From contig NZ_KB893650.1 of the NCBI RefSeq assembly GCF_000374105.1, positions 366,862 through 430,861 on the forward strand: a DNA stretch of 64,000 nt, written 5' to 3'. The notes under the pieces are model-generated. The model saw only the letters and a list, made by a program, of their open reading frames with translations. It had not been told where the DNA came from and ran no database searches. The stretch is from Kangiella aquimarina DSM 16071 (lineage in GTDB: Bacteria; Pseudomonadota; Gammaproteobacteria; Enterobacterales; Kangiellaceae). Position numbers and translations under genes: made by a program. How positions within the stretch are numbered: position 1 is the first letter of the stretch; the number at the start of each line of letters is the position of its first letter. Of this stretch, positions 22,138 through 34,931 are shown in pieces.

Positions 22138-22674
22138 ATGGCTGAGCTGACTACTATTGCAAGACCATACGCAAAAGCAGCATTCGAATATGCTCTTGGC
22201 GCTCAGACTGTATCTGAGTGGGCAAGCATGTTAGATTTTGTCGCTCAAGCCGTTAGCAACAATGACGTGGCCAACATTATCAGTAACCCTTCCCTTTCTG
22301 CTGAGCAAAAAGGTGAAGTGATTTTGAAAATAAGTGAAGGTCAGATAACTGATAAAGTTGAAAACTTTATTAAGTTGCTTGCAAGAAACCATCGTTTAGA
22401 AGCTTTGCCAGCGATAAAAACTCGTTTTGATGTATTGAAAGCGGATTTTGACAAAGCGGTTGAAGTAGAAGTAACTTCTGCGACAGCGTTGAGCGATGAT
22501 CAATTGCAACGTTTAACTGAAAAGTTAACGGCAAAACTTGGTCGTAAAGTTAATATTCAAACACAAGTAGATTCGTCCATGATTGGTGGTCTGGTTATTA
22601 AGGCTGGCGATATGGTAATTGACGGATCCGTACGCGGTAAGCTCAACAAGCTTTCCGAAACGCTAAGAGCTTAG
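22138..22674 (+). CDS. atpH: ATP synthase F1 subunit delta
   Basis: Links the b-subunit stalk to the top of the alpha3beta3 head. 178 residues (E. coli 177), starting MAELTTIARPYAKAAFEYAL with the typical RPYAKAAFEYA segment, and ending with the conserved SMIGGLVIKAGDMVIDGSVR. It is 9 bp after atpF and 12 bp before atpA, in full operon order. Confidence 0.96.
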   Translation: MAELTTIARPYAKAAFEYALGAQTVSEWASMLDFVAQAVSNNDVANIISNPSLSAEQKGEVILKISEGQITDKVENFIKLLARNHRLEALPAIKTRFDVLKADFDKAVEVEVTSATALSDDQLQRLTEKLTAKLGRKVNIQTQVDSSMIGGLVIKAGDMVIDGSVRGKLNKLSETLRA

Positions 22675-22686
22675 TGAGGAAGAAGC

Positions 22687-24234
22687 ATGAGTGTGCAACT
22701 GAATCCATCAGAAATTAGCGAGCTAATTAAAAAGCGAATCGACTCTTTTGAAGTCGTGAGCGAAGCTCGCAATGAAGGTACTATCGTCAGTGTATCTGAC
22801 GGTATTTTACGTATTCACGGCCTAACAGACGTTATGGCTGGTGAAATGATTGAATTGCCTGGCGGTAAGTACGGTATGGCCTTAAACCTTGAGCGCGACT
22901 CTGTGGGTGCGGTTGTTCTGGGTGACTATACCGATATCGTTGAAGGCATGACTGCTAAATGTACTGGCCGTATTTTGGAAGTACCTGTTGGCCGTGGTCT
23001 ATTAGGCCGTGTGGTTGACGCTTTGGGTAATCCAATCGACGGTAAAGGTCCAATTGATAATGACGGCTTCTCACCTGTTGAGAAAATTGCACCAGGTGTA
23101 ATTGAGCGTCAATCAGTTGATCAGCCAGTACAAACGGGTATTAAATCAATTGATGCCATGATCCCGGTTGGTCGTGGTCAGCGTGAGTTGATTATTGGTG
23201 ACCGTCAGACTGGTAAAACTGCGATTGCAGTGGATGCTATTATCAACCAGAAAGGCACAGGCGTAATTTGTGTGTATGTAGCGGTTGGTCAAAAAGCTTC
23301 TACCATTGCTGGTATCGTTCGTAAGTTAGAAGAGCACGGCGCGATGGATCACACCATTATCGTTGCTGCATCTGCTTCTGATTCTGCAGCGTTGCAATTT
23401 ATTGCTCCGTTTGCAGGCTGTACCATGGGTGAATACTTCCGTGACCGCGGTGAAGATGGCTTGATCGTATATGATGACTTGACTAAACAAGCATGGGCTT
23501 ATCGTCAGATTTCATTGTTGCTACGTCGTCCTCCAGGTCGTGAAGCATATCCTGGTGATGTTTTCTACTTGCACTCGCGTCTTCTAGAGCGTGCAGCGCG
23601 TGTTAACGCTGACTATGTAGAAAAATTCACAAATGGTGAAGTTAAAGGTCAAACTGGTTCATTGACGGCATTGCCAATCATTGAAACTCAGGCTGGTGAC
23701 GTATCTGCATTCGTACCAACCAACGTAATTTCGATTACTGATGGTCAGATCTTCCTAGAAACTGACTTATTCAACGCAGGTATCCGTCCAGCGGTTAACG
23801 CAGGTCTATCAGTATCTCGTGTAGGTGGTGCAGCACAGACTAAAATCATCAAGAAGCTTGGTGGTGGTGTTCGTCTTGCATTAGCTCAGTATCGTGAACT
23901 TGCAGCATTTGCTCAGTTCGCATCGGATCTTGATGATGCGACTCGTGCACAGCTAGAGCATGGTCAGCGTGTTACTGAATTGATGAAGCAGAATCAATAT
24001 GCTCCATTATCAGTAGCTGAAATGGCTGTATCTCTATATGCAGCTGAGAAAGGCCACTTGAAAGATGTTGAAATCAGCAAAGTAGGTGATTTTGAATCTG
24101 CATTGTTAGATTACTTCAAGAACCAGCACGCTGACTTGTTGAAAGAAATCAATGAAAAATGTGATTACAACGACGAAGTTGCAGGCAAACTTGAAGAAGC
24201 GGTAACCAAATTTAAGGCTACCCAAACTTGGTAA
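22687..24234 (+). CDS. atpA: ATP synthase F1 subunit alpha
   Basis: Non-catalytic nucleotide-binding subunit, three per enzyme. 515 residues with Walker A GDRQTGKT (about 170-177), the family signature around [17 protein letters not shown] and the arginine finger in that region. The N-terminus [18 protein letters not shown] is the normal membrane-facing delta-binding end. It is followed by a hairpin before atpG. Confidence 0.98.
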   Translation: MSVQLNPSEISELIKKRIDSFEVVSEARNEGTIVSVSDGILRIHGLTDVMAGEMIELPGGKYGMALNLERDSVGAVVLGDYTDIVEGMTAKCTGRILEVPVGRGLLGRVVDALGNPIDGKGPIDNDGFSPVEKIAPGVIERQSVDQPVQTGIKSIDAMIPVGRGQRELIIGDRQTGKTAIAVDAIINQKGTGVICVYVAVGQKASTIAGIVRKLEEHGAMDHTIIVAASASDSAALQFIAPFAGCTMGEYFRDRGEDGLIVYDDLTKQAWAYRQISLLLRRPPGREAYPGDVFYLHSRLLERAARVNADYVEKFTNGEVKGQTGSLTALPIIETQAGDVSAFVPTNVISITDGQIFLETDLFNAGIRPAVNAGLSVSRVGGAAQTKIIKKLGGGVRLALAQYRELAAFAQFASDLDDATRAQLEHGQRVTELMKQNQYAPLSVAEMAVSLYAAEKGHLKDVEISKVGDFESALLDYFKNQHADLLKEINEKCDYNDEVAGKLEEAVTKFKATQTW

Positions 24235-24241
24235 ATACATC

Positions 24242-24261
24242 AGGGTGCTGTGCACCCTTTT
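24242..24261 (+). terminator. Terminator-like hairpin inside the atp operon
   Basis: A perfect 7-bp stem AGGGTGC / GCACCCT with a 3-base loop (24242-24258) runs into TTTT (24258-24261), 7 bp after the atpA stop and before atpG. The short T-run suggests partial termination or an RNA-processing hairpin, not a full stop, since atpG-atpD-atpC are needed for the same enzyme. Confidence 0.55.
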
Positions 24262-24302
24262 GTGCTTTCACCAATTAATTAGATTAAGACTGGAAACATA
24301 CT

Positions 24303-25163
24303 ATGTCAGGCGCTAAAGAGATTCGTACCAAAATAGGGTCGATTAAAAATACGCAAAAAATTACTTCAGCAATGGAAATGGTTGCTGCAAGTAAAATGCG
24401 TAAAGCGCAAGATCGTATGGCGGCTTCTCGTCCTTATGCCGAGAAAATCCGCAACGTGATCAAGCACATTGCACAAGGTACTCCAGAATACCGACATGCT
24501 TATATCTCTGAAAGAGATGTAAAACGTGTTGGATATATTGTCATATCCACTGACCGTGGTTTATGTGGTGGTTTGAATATTAACTTGTTCAAAGCTGCAT
24601 TAAACGATATGAAAACCTGGTCTGAACAGGATATCGAAATTGACTTGTGCCTAATCGGCAATAAAGCGACATCTTTCTTCCGCAAGTTCGGTGGTTCAGT
24701 TGTTGCTAAGACTTCGAACCTGGGCGACACCCCTGAAATCGAAGATCTGATTGGTTCAGTTAAAGTTATGCTTAAAGCCTACGATGAAAAGCGAATTGAT
24801 CGTTTGTTCGTTGTGACTAATGAGTTTGTTAACTCAATGACACAAAGCCCGGTGGTAGAGCAATTGTTGCCACTACCTGCTGGACAAGACGATGAGCTAA
24901 AGCATCACTGGGATTATTTGTATGAACCAGAAGCTAAACCTTTGTTGGATAAATTGATGGTTCGTTTCATCGAATCACAAGTGTATCAGGCAGTGGTTGA
25001 AAATATCGCATGTGAACAGGCGGCAAGAATGGTTGCAATGAAAGCAGCATCTGATAACGCCGGTGACCTTATTGATGACCTTGAGTTGGTATACAACAAA
25101 GCTCGTCAGGCTGCGATTACTCAAGAGCTTTCTGAGATTTGTGCAGGTGCGGCTGCGGTATAA
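24303..25163 (+). CDS. atpG: ATP synthase F1 subunit gamma
   Basis: Central rotor shaft. 286 residues (E. coli 287), with the N-terminal helix containing [20 protein letters not shown] and the C-terminal helix with [20 protein letters not shown], which pair as the coiled coil in the alpha3beta3 cavity. The 68-bp gap from atpA is larger than other gaps in this operon and contains the hairpin. Confidence 0.97.
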   Translation: MSGAKEIRTKIGSIKNTQKITSAMEMVAASKMRKAQDRMAASRPYAEKIRNVIKHIAQGTPEYRHAYISERDVKRVGYIVISTDRGLCGGLNINLFKAALNDMKTWSEQDIEIDLCLIGNKATSFFRKFGGSVVAKTSNLGDTPEIEDLIGSVKVMLKAYDEKRIDRLFVVTNEFVNSMTQSPVVEQLLPLPAGQDDELKHHWDYLYEPEAKPLLDKLMVRFIESQVYQAVVENIACEQAARMVAMKAASDNAGDLIDDLELVYNKARQAAITQELSEICAGAAAV

Positions 25164-25171
25164 CGCAATAA

Positions 25172-26590
<1,419 letters not shown>

Positions 26591-26616
26591 TCCAGCCCTA
26601 AAATTAGGGGGACCTA

Positions 26617-27042
26617 ATGGCAATGACAGTACATTTGGATATCGTTAGCGCCGAGGAATCAATCTTCTCTGGTAAAGTTGAGCGATTGATTGCAAACGGT
26701 GACTTGGGTGAGCTTGGTGTTGAGCCAGGCCACGCCCCTTTGCTAACGTCCCTGAACCCAGGGCCAATCAAGGTCACGTTACCAGGTGGCGAGGAAGAGT
26801 TTTTCTTTGTATCTGGTGGTATGCTTGAAGTTCAACCACACGTTGTCACAGTACTTGCTGATACGGCAGTTCGTGCAGAGGATGTGGATGAAGCGAAAGC
26901 TCTGGAAGCGGAAAAAATGGCTCGTGAAGCACTTCAGGATCAAAGCTCAGAGATTGAATACTCTAAAGCAGCGGCTGAACTTGCAGAAGCGGTAGCCCAG
27001 TTAAGAACATTACGTGCTATTCGCAAGAAAACTGGCAAGTAA
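26617..27042 (+). CDS. atpC: ATP synthase F1 subunit epsilon
   Basis: Rotor subunit that can inhibit ATP hydrolysis. 141 residues: an N-terminal beta sandwich ([36 protein letters not shown]) and a C-terminal two-helix region rich in Ala, Glu and Lys. It closes the atp operon and is followed by a strong terminator. Confidence 0.96.
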   Translation: MAMTVHLDIVSAEESIFSGKVERLIANGDLGELGVEPGHAPLLTSLNPGPIKVTLPGGEEEFFFVSGGMLEVQPHVVTVLADTAVRAEDVDEAKALEAEKMAREALQDQSSEIEYSKAAAELAEAVAQLRTLRAIRKKTGK

Positions 27043-27064
27043 AGCTTAATAAAATCCGAACTAA

Positions 27065-27087
27065 AGGTGGCTTTGCCACCTTTTTTT
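27065..27087 (+). terminator. Terminator of the atp operon
   Basis: 7-bp perfect stem AGGTGGC / GCCACCT with loop TTT, then a run of seven T (27081-27087), 23 bp after atpC. Confidence 0.9.
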
Positions 27088-27195
27088 ATGGGTAACTCAA
27101 AAGAATTGAATTAGTTTAAATAATTAGAAGTAGAATGCTTCAAAATCACTGTTTAATGGTAAAATGCGCGCTTATTTAGGAAATATGACTATATT

Positions 27196-28584
27196 ATGGG
27201 TTTAAGTATCGTAATTTTGGCAGCGGGTAAAGGAACTCGCATGCAATCAAACATGCCAAAAGTGTTGCACAAAATTGCCAGTAAAAGCATGCTTCAGCAT
27301 GTAATTGATGCTGCGCAGCAGCTGCAGCCTGAACAAATAATTGTGGTCGCTGGTCATGAGATTGAGCAGGTTAAATCCAGCATAGCTGAACAGGATATTA
27401 TTATTGCTGAACAGTCTGAGCAATTAGGTACGGGCCATGCGGTAGATCAGGCGTTGCCGCTCGTTTCTGAGGGCAACCAGGTTCTTGTGCTTTATGGTGA
27501 TGTTCCACTGATTCAAAAAGAAACTCTTAAACAGCTAATAGATGCGCAGCCAAAGGATGGTATTGGACTGCTAACTGTGAAGCTGAAAGATCCATCTGGT
27601 TATGGACGAATTATTCGAAACACTGATGGACGGGTAACCGCCATTGTTGAGCAGAAAGACGCAACCATGGATCAGCTGGCAATAAATGAAGTAAACACAG
27701 GTATTATGTCGGTTGGCAGTAGCAAGCTAAAACAATGGCTAGCAAAAATTGATAATAATAATGCTCAGGGTGAATATTACCTGACAGACACCATTGCAAT
27801 GGCTGCTGATGAAGGAGGCGTCAGAGCCTGTCACCCTTCTTCAGCAATCGAAGTTGAAGGTGTCAATAGTCGTATCCAGTTAGCGCAGCTAGAAAGAGCT
27901 TTCCAGCAGCATCAAGCCGAACAGTTAATGAATGAGGGTGTTACCTTAATCGATCCAAGTCGTTTTGACGTTCGTGGCAATCTGATTTGTGCAACCGATG
28001 TTGTAATTGATGTTAATGTCATTATTGAAGGTGATGTCACAATCGGTCGGGGAAGTCAGATTGGCGCAAACTCAATCATTATCAATTCTAAGATCGGCGC
28101 CGACTGTATCATTAAGCCCAATAGCGTTATTGAAGGGGCCATCATTGAGTCGGATTGCTCGGTGGGTCCTTTTGCAAGAATTAGACCAGGTACGCAGCTA
28201 TCACAAGGTGCCTTTATCGGTAACTTTGTAGAAACAAAAAATACAGTAATGGGTCAAGGAAGCAAGGCAAGTCACCTGAGCTATATCGGGGATGCTGAGG
28301 TCGGAACAGGTGTAAACATCGGTGCCGGGGTAATTACCTGTAATTATGATGGTGCCAATAAATACAAGACTATTATTGAAGATGATGCATTCATTGGTTC
28401 GGATTCCCAGCTGATTGCGCCAGTTACCGTAGGCAAAGGAGCGACCATAGGTGCTGGCACTACTGTTACAAAAGATGTTGCAGCAGGTGAACTTTGCATT
28501 AGTCGTGTTGCCCAAAAACACATTGAGAGTTGGGCGCGGCCTGTAAAAGAACAGACTAAGAAAAATTTAGAGGAAAAGAAATAA
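27196..28584 (+). CDS. glmU: Bifunctional UDP-N-acetylglucosamine pyrophosphorylase / glucosamine-1-phosphate N-acetyltransferase
   Basis: Makes UDP-GlcNAc for peptidoglycan and lipopolysaccharide in two steps. The N-terminal uridyltransferase has [18 protein letters not shown] at residues 7-24; the C-terminal half is a left-handed beta-helix of hexapeptide repeats with the acetyltransferase site around [17 protein letters not shown]. 462 residues (E. coli 456). Its TAA stop shares one base with the glmS ATG, giving tight coupling with the enzyme that supplies its precursor pathway. Confidence 0.98.
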   Translation: MGLSIVILAAGKGTRMQSNMPKVLHKIASKSMLQHVIDAAQQLQPEQIIVVAGHEIEQVKSSIAEQDIIIAEQSEQLGTGHAVDQALPLVSEGNQVLVLYGDVPLIQKETLKQLIDAQPKDGIGLLTVKLKDPSGYGRIIRNTDGRVTAIVEQKDATMDQLAINEVNTGIMSVGSSKLKQWLAKIDNNNAQGEYYLTDTIAMAADEGGVRACHPSSAIEVEGVNSRIQLAQLERAFQQHQAEQLMNEGVTLIDPSRFDVRGNLICATDVVIDVNVIIEGDVTIGRGSQIGANSIIINSKIGADCIIKPNSVIEGAIIESDCSVGPFARIRPGTQLSQGAFIGNFVETKNTVMGQGSKASHLSYIGDAEVGTGVNIGAGVITCNYDGANKYKTIIEDDAFIGSDSQLIAPVTVGKGATIGAGTTVTKDVAAGELCISRVAQKHIESWARPVKEQTKKNLEEKK

Positions 28585-30413
28585 TGTGTGGCATTGTTGG
28601 TGCAATAGCGCAGCGAGATGTAAGCCAGATTTTAGTAGAAGGTTTGAAGCGACTGGAATATCGTGGATACGATTCAGCCGGTCTTGCAATTTATAATGAT
28701 AATGAAATTCAGCGATTAAGACGTCTGGGTAAGGTATCGGAATTACAGCAGGCCTTGAATGATACACCTCTACCAGGCGGGCTGGGTATAGCGCATACTC
28801 GTTGGGCAACCCATGGTGAGCCGAGTGAACGAAATGCACACCCTCACATGTCGGAAGACAATATTGCACTGGTTCATAATGGCATTATTGAAAACCATGA
28901 CGAGTTACGTGATGAATTAAAAGCCAAAGGCTATACATTTTCATCAGATACCGACACAGAAGTTATGGCTCACTGTTTGCATGAAGAATTAAAGACAAGT
29001 TCTAGCCTTCTGGAAGCTTTACAGAAAACTACCAAAAAACTTGAGGGTGCATACGGAACGGTTGCTATAGACGCAAACGATCCAAATAAAATGGTTGTAG
29101 CGCGCTCGGGTAGCCCACTTGTTATCGGTAAGGGCATTGGTGAATACTTCGTAGCATCTGATCAGTTGGCGCTATTACCAGTTACCCGTGATTTCATCTA
29201 TCTTGAAGAAGGTGAAGTGGCCGAGGTTCGTCGCGATGGCGTAACGATATTAGACAGTAATGGAAATCAGGTTGAACGTGAATTCGAAACGTCTGATATT
29301 CAGCATGATGCGGTAGATAAAGGCCGTTACCGTCACTTCATGCTTAAAGAAATCTTTGAGCAGCCCCAGGTAGTCAACGACACCCTTGAGGGGCGTCTGG
29401 TCAATCATAAAATTATCATCGAAACGCTGGGCGCGAATGCCAATAAAGTATTTGCTGATACCCGAGCAGTACAGATTATTGCCTGTGGCACCAGTTACCA
29501 TGCGGCACTAGTTGCAAAATATTGGATTGAAGATTACTTGAATATTCCATGTCTGGTGGAAATTGCCAGTGAGTACAGATATCGAGAAACAGCCGTATTG
29601 CCCAATAGCCTGTTTATAACTATTTCACAATCAGGGGAAACGGCAGATACCTTGGCTGCACTGAAAAAAGCAAAAGAACAAGGCTACCTCGGGACTTTAA
29701 CGGTATGTAACTCCCCTGCTTCTTCAATGGTGCGTGAGTCTGACTTTACATTGTTGACACGTGCCGGAACAGAGATTGGAGTGGCTTCAACTAAAGCTTT
29801 CACTGCCCAGCTTGTTTCTTTGATGCTATTGATGGTTACCATCGGTAAGGCACAAGGTATGGATGAGGCAAAAGAAAAGTCGATTGTCGATGCGCTGGAG
29901 CATTTACCTAATGAAATCCAGTCAGCTTTGGAACAGGCAGAAGCAATTGAAGATTTGTCAGAAGCATTTGCCGAAAAACATCATACCCTTTTCTTGGGCC
30001 GTGGCCAGCAATACCCAATTGCTATGGAAGCAGCTCTGAAACTCAAGGAAATTTCTTATATTCATGCTGAAGCCTATGCTGCTGGCGAGTTAAAACATGG
30101 CCCTCTGGCTCTGATCGATAAAGAAATGCCTATTGTCGTAGTTGCTCCAAAAGATAATTTGCTTGAGAAACTGAAGTCAAACATTGAAGAAGTACGGTCA
30201 AGAGGCGGTCAACTCTTTGTTTTTGCCGATGAGTCAGCTAATATTCAGAGTTCTGATGGTATAACCGTCTTTCCAATAAAGAGTCAGTACGCAATAACTG
30301 CGCCAATGGTGTATACAATCCCGATGCAGTTATTATCTTATTATGTAGCTGTAATTAAAGGTACAGACGTAGATCAGCCACGAAATCTGGCTAAATCTGT
30401 AACCGTAGAATAA
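28584..30413 (+). CDS. glmS: Glucosamine-6-phosphate synthase (isomerising)
   Basis: Converts fructose-6-phosphate and glutamine to glucosamine-6-phosphate, the first step of amino-sugar synthesis. 609 residues as in E. coli. Cys2 ([10 protein letters not shown]) is the glutaminase nucleophile; two SIS sugar-isomerase domains follow ([30 protein letters not shown]), ending [11 protein letters not shown]. It overlaps glmU by one base; no glmS ribozyme can fit upstream because of this overlap. dsbA begins 12 bp after it. Confidence 0.98.
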   Translation: MCGIVGAIAQRDVSQILVEGLKRLEYRGYDSAGLAIYNDNEIQRLRRLGKVSELQQALNDTPLPGGLGIAHTRWATHGEPSERNAHPHMSEDNIALVHNGIIENHDELRDELKAKGYTFSSDTDTEVMAHCLHEELKTSSSLLEALQKTTKKLEGAYGTVAIDANDPNKMVVARSGSPLVIGKGIGEYFVASDQLALLPVTRDFIYLEEGEVAEVRRDGVTILDSNGNQVEREFETSDIQHDAVDKGRYRHFMLKEIFEQPQVVNDTLEGRLVNHKIIIETLGANANKVFADTRAVQIIACGTSYHAALVAKYWIEDYLNIPCLVEIASEYRYRETAVLPNSLFITISQSGETADTLAALKKAKEQGYLGTLTVCNSPASSMVRESDFTLLTRAGTEIGVASTKAFTAQLVSLMLLMVTIGKAQGMDEAKEKSIVDALEHLPNEIQSALEQAEAIEDLSEAFAEKHHTLFLGRGQQYPIAMEAALKLKEISYIHAEAYAAGELKHGPLALIDKEMPIVVVAPKDNLLEKLKSNIEEVRSRGGQLFVFADESANIQSSDGITVFPIKSQYAITAPMVYTIPMQLLSYYVAVIKGTDVDQPRNLAKSVTVE

Positions 30414-30425
30414 CCGGAGACATCA

Positions 30426-31037
30426 ATGAAATTGAAAACATTATTTGGTGCTGCATTAGCACTATTCGCATTAACCCAGGTAGCTTGTGCAGAAGCAAAT
30501 ACTGCTAGTGAAGCAAAAGAAGGAAAAGATTACTCGATTATTTCTGGTGCAAAAGGCGTTAATAAACCAGAAGTCATGGAATTCTTCTCATATACCTGCC
30601 CACACTGCTACAACGTAGAAGGGTTTTTGCATAAATGGGAACCAACCAAACCTGAAGAAGTTGAGTTTAAACAAGTACCGGTGTTTCTACCTCAGGTACC
30701 ACATTTGACCTATGGCTACTACACAGCAGAAGTGTTAGGTGTTCTGGATAAAGTCCATCCAGCTATCTTTAATCAATGGCATGCCCAGAAAAAAATCGTT
30801 AAATCGAAAGAAGATTTAATTCCGATTTTCCAGGCTGCTGGTGTATCTCAGGAAGAATTTGAAAAAGCCTACACCTCATTTGCTGTGGAAAGCAAAGTTC
30901 AGCACGCTAAAAAACTAGCTCGTGAATTCAAGGTGATGAGTTTCCCAATGTTCGTGGTGAATCAGAAATACAAAATTGAGAGCTACGAAAAGCTGGATTA
31001 TATGTTGAGCAAATTCCCAATCGAAAAAGCACAATAA
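30426..31037 (+). CDS. dsbA: Periplasmic thiol:disulfide oxidoreductase DsbA
   Basis: Introduces disulfide bonds into exported proteins. A signal peptide covers about residues 1-22 (cleavage after ACA is likely), the active site CPHC is at 58-61, and the cis-proline loop is SFPMFVV near 176. 203 residues, close to E. coli DsbA (208). A cysteine at 21 sits at the end of the signal peptide but the preceding residues (TQVA) are a poor lipobox. The 12-bp gap to glmS suggests co-transcription. Confidence 0.93.
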   Translation: MKLKTLFGAALALFALTQVACAEANTASEAKEGKDYSIISGAKGVNKPEVMEFFSYTCPHCYNVEGFLHKWEPTKPEEVEFKQVPVFLPQVPHLTYGYYTAEVLGVLDKVHPAIFNQWHAQKKIVKSKEDLIPIFQAAGVSQEEFEKAYTSFAVESKVQHAKKLAREFKVMSFPMFVVNQKYKIESYEKLDYMLSKFPIEKAQ

Positions 31038-31058
31038 TTTATATTCGAGTTATAATAA

Positions 31059-31082
31059 ATGCCGGTTCGCCGGCATTTTTTC
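31059..31082 (+). terminator. Terminator after dsbA
   Basis: 7-bp stem ATGCCGG / CCGGCAT closed by the very stable TTCG tetraloop, then TTTTTT (31076-31081). It ends the glmU-glmS-dsbA unit. Confidence 0.9.
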
Positions 31083-31098
31083 TATAGGCAGATAATTA

Positions 31099-32004
31099 AT
31101 GGCAAAAGGTAAAGCAGTTACTTCCAGCCCAACAAAGGTTTTCTTGATCCGGAGCATGATTCGAATATTTTCGGTGCTACCGATTTTTGTTGGACGCTGG
31201 ATTGCATATTTGTTTGCCAAGATAAGTCGTTGGAGCAAAAGTCGAGCCTATGTAACCAGTAAAACTAATATAGGGCTTTGCCTGCCAGAACTGACTAAAG
31301 AACAGCAGCAGGAAATCATTCATCAGAGTTTGATTAATACAGGACGATTGTTTACTGAAGCGGCCAAAGTTTGGTGTAAAAAAGACGCAGAGAAATGGCT
31401 CGATAATATTTATGGAGAAGAAGCGGTTAAGGCGACTTTAGAAAGTGGCAAGGGTGTTCTTATCACGGGAGCGCATCTTGGAAATTGGGAAGTAGCCCTG
31501 TACTACTTAGGTAGTCGCTATAAGTTTCATTGTATGTACCGCCCTCCTCGACAGCTGGAAATGGACGAAGTCATCTGTAAGGGTCGATGCAAGAACGAAA
31601 CCACCATGGTTAAAGGTAACAGCAAGGGCGTACTACATCTTATAGATGTATTACAACAGGCCGAAGTTGCCGCAATTCTGAGCGATCAGGAACCCGGTCG
31701 TCGCGCTGGTGTATTTGTTCCTTTCTTTAATCACCCAGCGTTGACCATGACTCTTGTGCAAAAAGTACAACAGAAAAGCAATGCAGAAGTCTATCAGATT
31801 GCTGCAATCAGAAATGAAACAGGAAAATTTGATATTCATCTGGAGCCACTAAATATGGATCCAAATCTTGATGAATTAATCTATGCAGAAAAAGTTAATC
31901 AGCACCTGGAAAACATCATTAGAAGATTCCCAGAACAGTATCAGTGGTCTTATAAACGGTTTAAAACTACCGAAGATGGCTCAAAAAATATTTATCGAAG
32001 ATAG
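31099..32004 (+). CDS. LpxL/HtrB-family lipid A acyltransferase
   Basis: Inner-membrane acyltransferase family that adds secondary acyl chains to the lipid A precursor. The HX4E motif is GAHLGNWE (His126, Glu131), followed by MYRPPRQLEMDEVI and DQEPGRRAGVFVPFF, the substrate-binding blocks of the family. A hydrophobic N-terminal segment (about 20-40) anchors it. 301 residues, near the usual 305-320. Whether it is the LpxL or LpxM type cannot be decided here. Its stop lies 5 bp from that of convergent trkH. Confidence 0.88.
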   Translation: MAKGKAVTSSPTKVFLIRSMIRIFSVLPIFVGRWIAYLFAKISRWSKSRAYVTSKTNIGLCLPELTKEQQQEIIHQSLINTGRLFTEAAKVWCKKDAEKWLDNIYGEEAVKATLESGKGVLITGAHLGNWEVALYYLGSRYKFHCMYRPPRQLEMDEVICKGRCKNETTMVKGNSKGVLHLIDVLQQAEVAAILSDQEPGRRAGVFVPFFNHPALTMTLVQKVQQKSNAEVYQIAAIRNETGKFDIHLEPLNMDPNLDELIYAEKVNQHLENIIRRFPEQYQWSYKRFKTTEDGSKNIYRR

Positions 32005-32009
32005 AAAAA

Positions 32010-33458
32010 TTAACGACGCCAGAAATAAGGCGTGAATAAAACAAGTAAGGTAAATATCTCAAGACGGCCTAAAAGCATCGCAAAGCTAAGCACATATTTT
32101 GCCAGATCACTTAAGCCGCTATAGTTCACAGCCACATCACCTAATCCTGGACCCAGGTTATTCATACAGGCCGCAACGGCGGAGAATGCAGTAATTTGAT
32201 CCAAGCCATCAGCAAGAAGAATAAGCATAAGTAGAACAAACAGCACAACGTAAGTAGCAAAGAACCCCCAAACGGCCTGTACAACCCTGTCGCTTACTGA
32301 CGTCTTGCCAAGCTTTATCAGGAAAATTCCATTGGGGTGTACCAGACGTTTAATTTCACGCATACCCTGTTTAAATAGCAGTAGGACACGAATCACTTTC
32401 ATGCCGCCACCCGTAGAACCGGCGCTGGCACCGATAAAGCTGGCAAAGATCAGTAATACTGGTAACAGAGTCGGCCATGCGGCGAAGTCTGCACTGGCAA
32501 AGCCAGCTGTGGTGGCAATAGAAACCGAGTGAAAAATACTTTTAACCAAAGCATCATCAAAGTCATATTCCTGATAATAAAGAAGGACAGCTGTACAGCT
32601 CAAAATAATAACCAGTAATATGCCGAAGTAGCCTTTAAATTCCGGATCTTTAAGGTAAGGTCTGATGGTCAGGGTACGCACAGAAATAAAATGAAGAGCA
32701 AAGTTTATCCCGGCAAGAAACATAAAGAAGGCACAAATCAATTCTATGGCGTGACTGTCGAAAAAGCCAATGCTGGCATCGTGGGTAGAAAAACCACCGA
32801 TAGCTACCGTCGAAAAACTATGGGCTATCGCATCAAAAGCGGTCATTCCAGCAAGCCAATAGGCCAGAGCACAGGCGATGGTAATGCCTAAATAAATATA
32901 CCATAGGGCCTTGGCAGTACCGGCGATTCTTGGTGTTAATTTATTATCTTTCATAGGCCCAGGCATTTCTGCACGATATAGCTGCATTCCCCCAATGCCC
33001 AACAAAGGCAGGATAGCTACGGCTAACACGATGATACCCATGCCACCTAGCCATTGAAGCTGTTGGCGATAATACAGGATTGAGTGTGGCAGATCATCAA
33101 GGCCACTAATGACAGTTGCACCAGTGGTAGTTAGACCTGAAAAAGATTCAAAAATAGCATCTGCTAAGCTTACAGGTAGAGACTGGGCCAATATAAAAGG
33201 CACCGCACCAAATGTGCTCAAAACCGTCCAGAATAGAACAACAATTAAAAAGCCATCACGAATTTTGAGCTCTGCACGTGCTTTTCGCTTTGGCCAGAAA
33301 AGGATAAAGCCGGTAATAAGCGATAGTAGAAATGTACTGATAAAAGCACTACCACCGCCATCTTCATAGATGGCAGAAACAACCGCAGGAGGCAGCATGG
33401 TCAGACTGAAGACCATCAGCAGTATGCCAAGGATGCGAATGATGGTAGCGTATTGCAT
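32010..33458 (-). CDS. trkH: Trk potassium uptake protein, membrane subunit
   Basis: Membrane channel subunit of the Trk K+ system. 482 residues with about ten hydrophobic helices and the pore-loop segments typical of the SKT superfamily (TTGATVISGLDDLPHS, GFSTHDASIGFF, TTAGFASADF, NNLGPGLGDVA). The conserved LQWLGGMGIIVLAVAILP block is present. The gene lies 14 bp downstream of trkA, its regulatory partner, in the def-fmt-rsmB-trkA-trkH row. Confidence 0.96.
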   Translation of the reverse strand: MQYATIIRILGILLMVFSLTMLPPAVVSAIYEDGGGSAFISTFLLSLITGFILFWPKRKARAELKIRDGFLIVVLFWTVLSTFGAVPFILAQSLPVSLADAIFESFSGLTTTGATVISGLDDLPHSILYYRQQLQWLGGMGIIVLAVAILPLLGIGGMQLYRAEMPGPMKDNKLTPRIAGTAKALWYIYLGITIACALAYWLAGMTAFDAIAHSFSTVAIGGFSTHDASIGFFDSHAIELICAFFMFLAGINFALHFISVRTLTIRPYLKDPEFKGYFGILLVIILSCTAVLLYYQEYDFDDALVKSIFHSVSIATTAGFASADFAAWPTLLPVLLIFASFIGASAGSTGGGMKVIRVLLLFKQGMREIKRLVHPNGIFLIKLGKTSVSDRVVQAVWGFFATYVVLFVLLMLILLADGLDQITAFSAVAACMNNLGPGLGDVAVNYSGLSDLAKYVLSFAMLLGRLEIFTLLVLFTPYFWRR

Positions 33459-33472
33459 GGCGTCAGTCCTGA

Positions 33473-34846
33473 CTAGAAATAAGTGACATTGACTTGAAAA
33501 AGACGCTCAACGTCGTGGATATAGGCCTTATCTACCATGAACAGTACAACATGGTCATTTTCACGAATAATGATGTTTTCATGTGCGATGAGAACCTGGT
33601 CGTCACGCACGATGGCACCAATGGATGTTCCTGGCGGCAAAGGTAATTCGCCAATGGTTCGGCCTACTACCAGCGAGCTTTGTTCATTGCCTTTTGCAAC
33701 CGCTTCGATAGCTTCAGCAGCACCGCGACGTAAAGAATAAACGTTAGATACCAGTCCGCGACGGATGTGTTTTAACAGACTGCCGATGGTGACCTGTTGT
33801 GGAGAAATGGCGATATCAATCTGATGGCCTTGAATCAGATCCACATAGGCAGTGCGATTGATTAACACCATAGTTTTGCGAACGCCAAGTTTTTTTGCCA
33901 GTAGAGCCGACATGATGTTAGCTTCATCATCATTGGTCACCGAGATAAACAAATCAAAGTCACCAATATTTTCATCTTTTAGCATGTCTTCATCAGACAC
34001 ATCGCCCTGTAAAACGAGCGTGTCGTGCAGGACGTCGGCCAGTTCCTGAGCTCGCTCAGGGCTACGCTCAATAATCTTGACCTGCATTTTACTTTCAAGA
34101 GCTTTAGCGAGACCCTCACCAATATTACCGCCGCCGGCAATCATCACGCGAGTGTAATTTTTTTCTAGCCGTTGCAGCTCGCTCATCACCGAGCGGATAT
34201 GTTTTTTGGCTGCCAGGAAAAAGACCTCATCGTCAGCTTCGATGATGGTGTGACCGGTCGGCACAATAGGTGCGCCTCTACGGAAAATGGCAGCAACCCG
34301 TGTATCAACGTTGGGTAAATGGTGCTTCAATTCTGATAAGGCATTACCTACCAGAGGGCCGCCATAGTAAGCGCGAACGGCGACCAGACGCACTTTACCT
34401 TCGGCAAAATCCAGCACCTGAAAGGCTCCGGGATTTTCAATCAGACGGGTAATATATTGAGTGACCAGTTTTTCCGGGCTGATAACCACATCCACCGGAA
34501 TATGATTATCTTTAAAGATGATGTCTTTATTGTGGTAATTGGGTGAGCGAATACGGGCGATTTTAGTGGGAGTTTGGTACAGGCTGTGTGCAATCTGACA
34601 GGCGATCATATTGACTTCATCGCTGTTGGTAACAGCAACCAGCATGTCGGCATCTTCGATACCGGCATTATAGAGCACATCAGGATAGGCGCCATGACCT
34701 GTAATGGTTCTCAGATCCAGGTGATCCTGGATATCGCGCAAACGCTTGCTATCAGTATCGATCAGCGTGATGTCGTTATCTTCGCCTTCCAGATTAAGCG
34801 CCAGGGTTGTGCCTACCTGTCCGGCTCCGAGAATGATGATTTTCAT
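33473..34846 (-). CDS. trkA: Trk system potassium uptake regulatory protein TrkA
   Basis: Cytoplasmic NAD(H)/nucleotide-binding gating protein of the Trk channel. 457 residues with two RCK modules: Rossmann motifs [13 protein letters not shown] (residues 3-15) and [13 protein letters not shown] (near 235), each followed by a TrkA-C domain. It precedes trkH by 14 bp and follows rsmB after 85 bp, an arrangement found in many gammaproteobacteria. Confidence 0.97.
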   Translation of the reverse strand: MKIIILGAGQVGTTLALNLEGEDNDITLIDTDSKRLRDIQDHLDLRTITGHGAYPDVLYNAGIEDADMLVAVTNSDEVNMIACQIAHSLYQTPTKIARIRSPNYHNKDIIFKDNHIPVDVVISPEKLVTQYITRLIENPGAFQVLDFAEGKVRLVAVRAYYGGPLVGNALSELKHHLPNVDTRVAAIFRRGAPIVPTGHTIIEADDEVFFLAAKKHIRSVMSELQRLEKNYTRVMIAGGGNIGEGLAKALESKMQVKIIERSPERAQELADVLHDTLVLQGDVSDEDMLKDENIGDFDLFISVTNDDEANIMSALLAKKLGVRKTMVLINRTAYVDLIQGHQIDIAISPQQVTIGSLLKHIRRGLVSNVYSLRRGAAEAIEAVAKGNEQSSLVVGRTIGELPLPPGTSIGAIVRDDQVLIAHENIIIRENDHVVLFMVDKAYIHDVERLFQVNVTYF

Positions 34847-34931
34847 AACGACAATTAAGATCCTTGCCTTATTATTCGCTTAACTTTGCCTATGCTAACG
34901 CTATAAGCATCTGATCTAAAGGGTTTTTTGT

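Noticed and set aside
28584-28600. glmS ribozyme
   Set aside because: glmS overlaps the end of glmU by one base, leaving no leader to hold the ribozyme.
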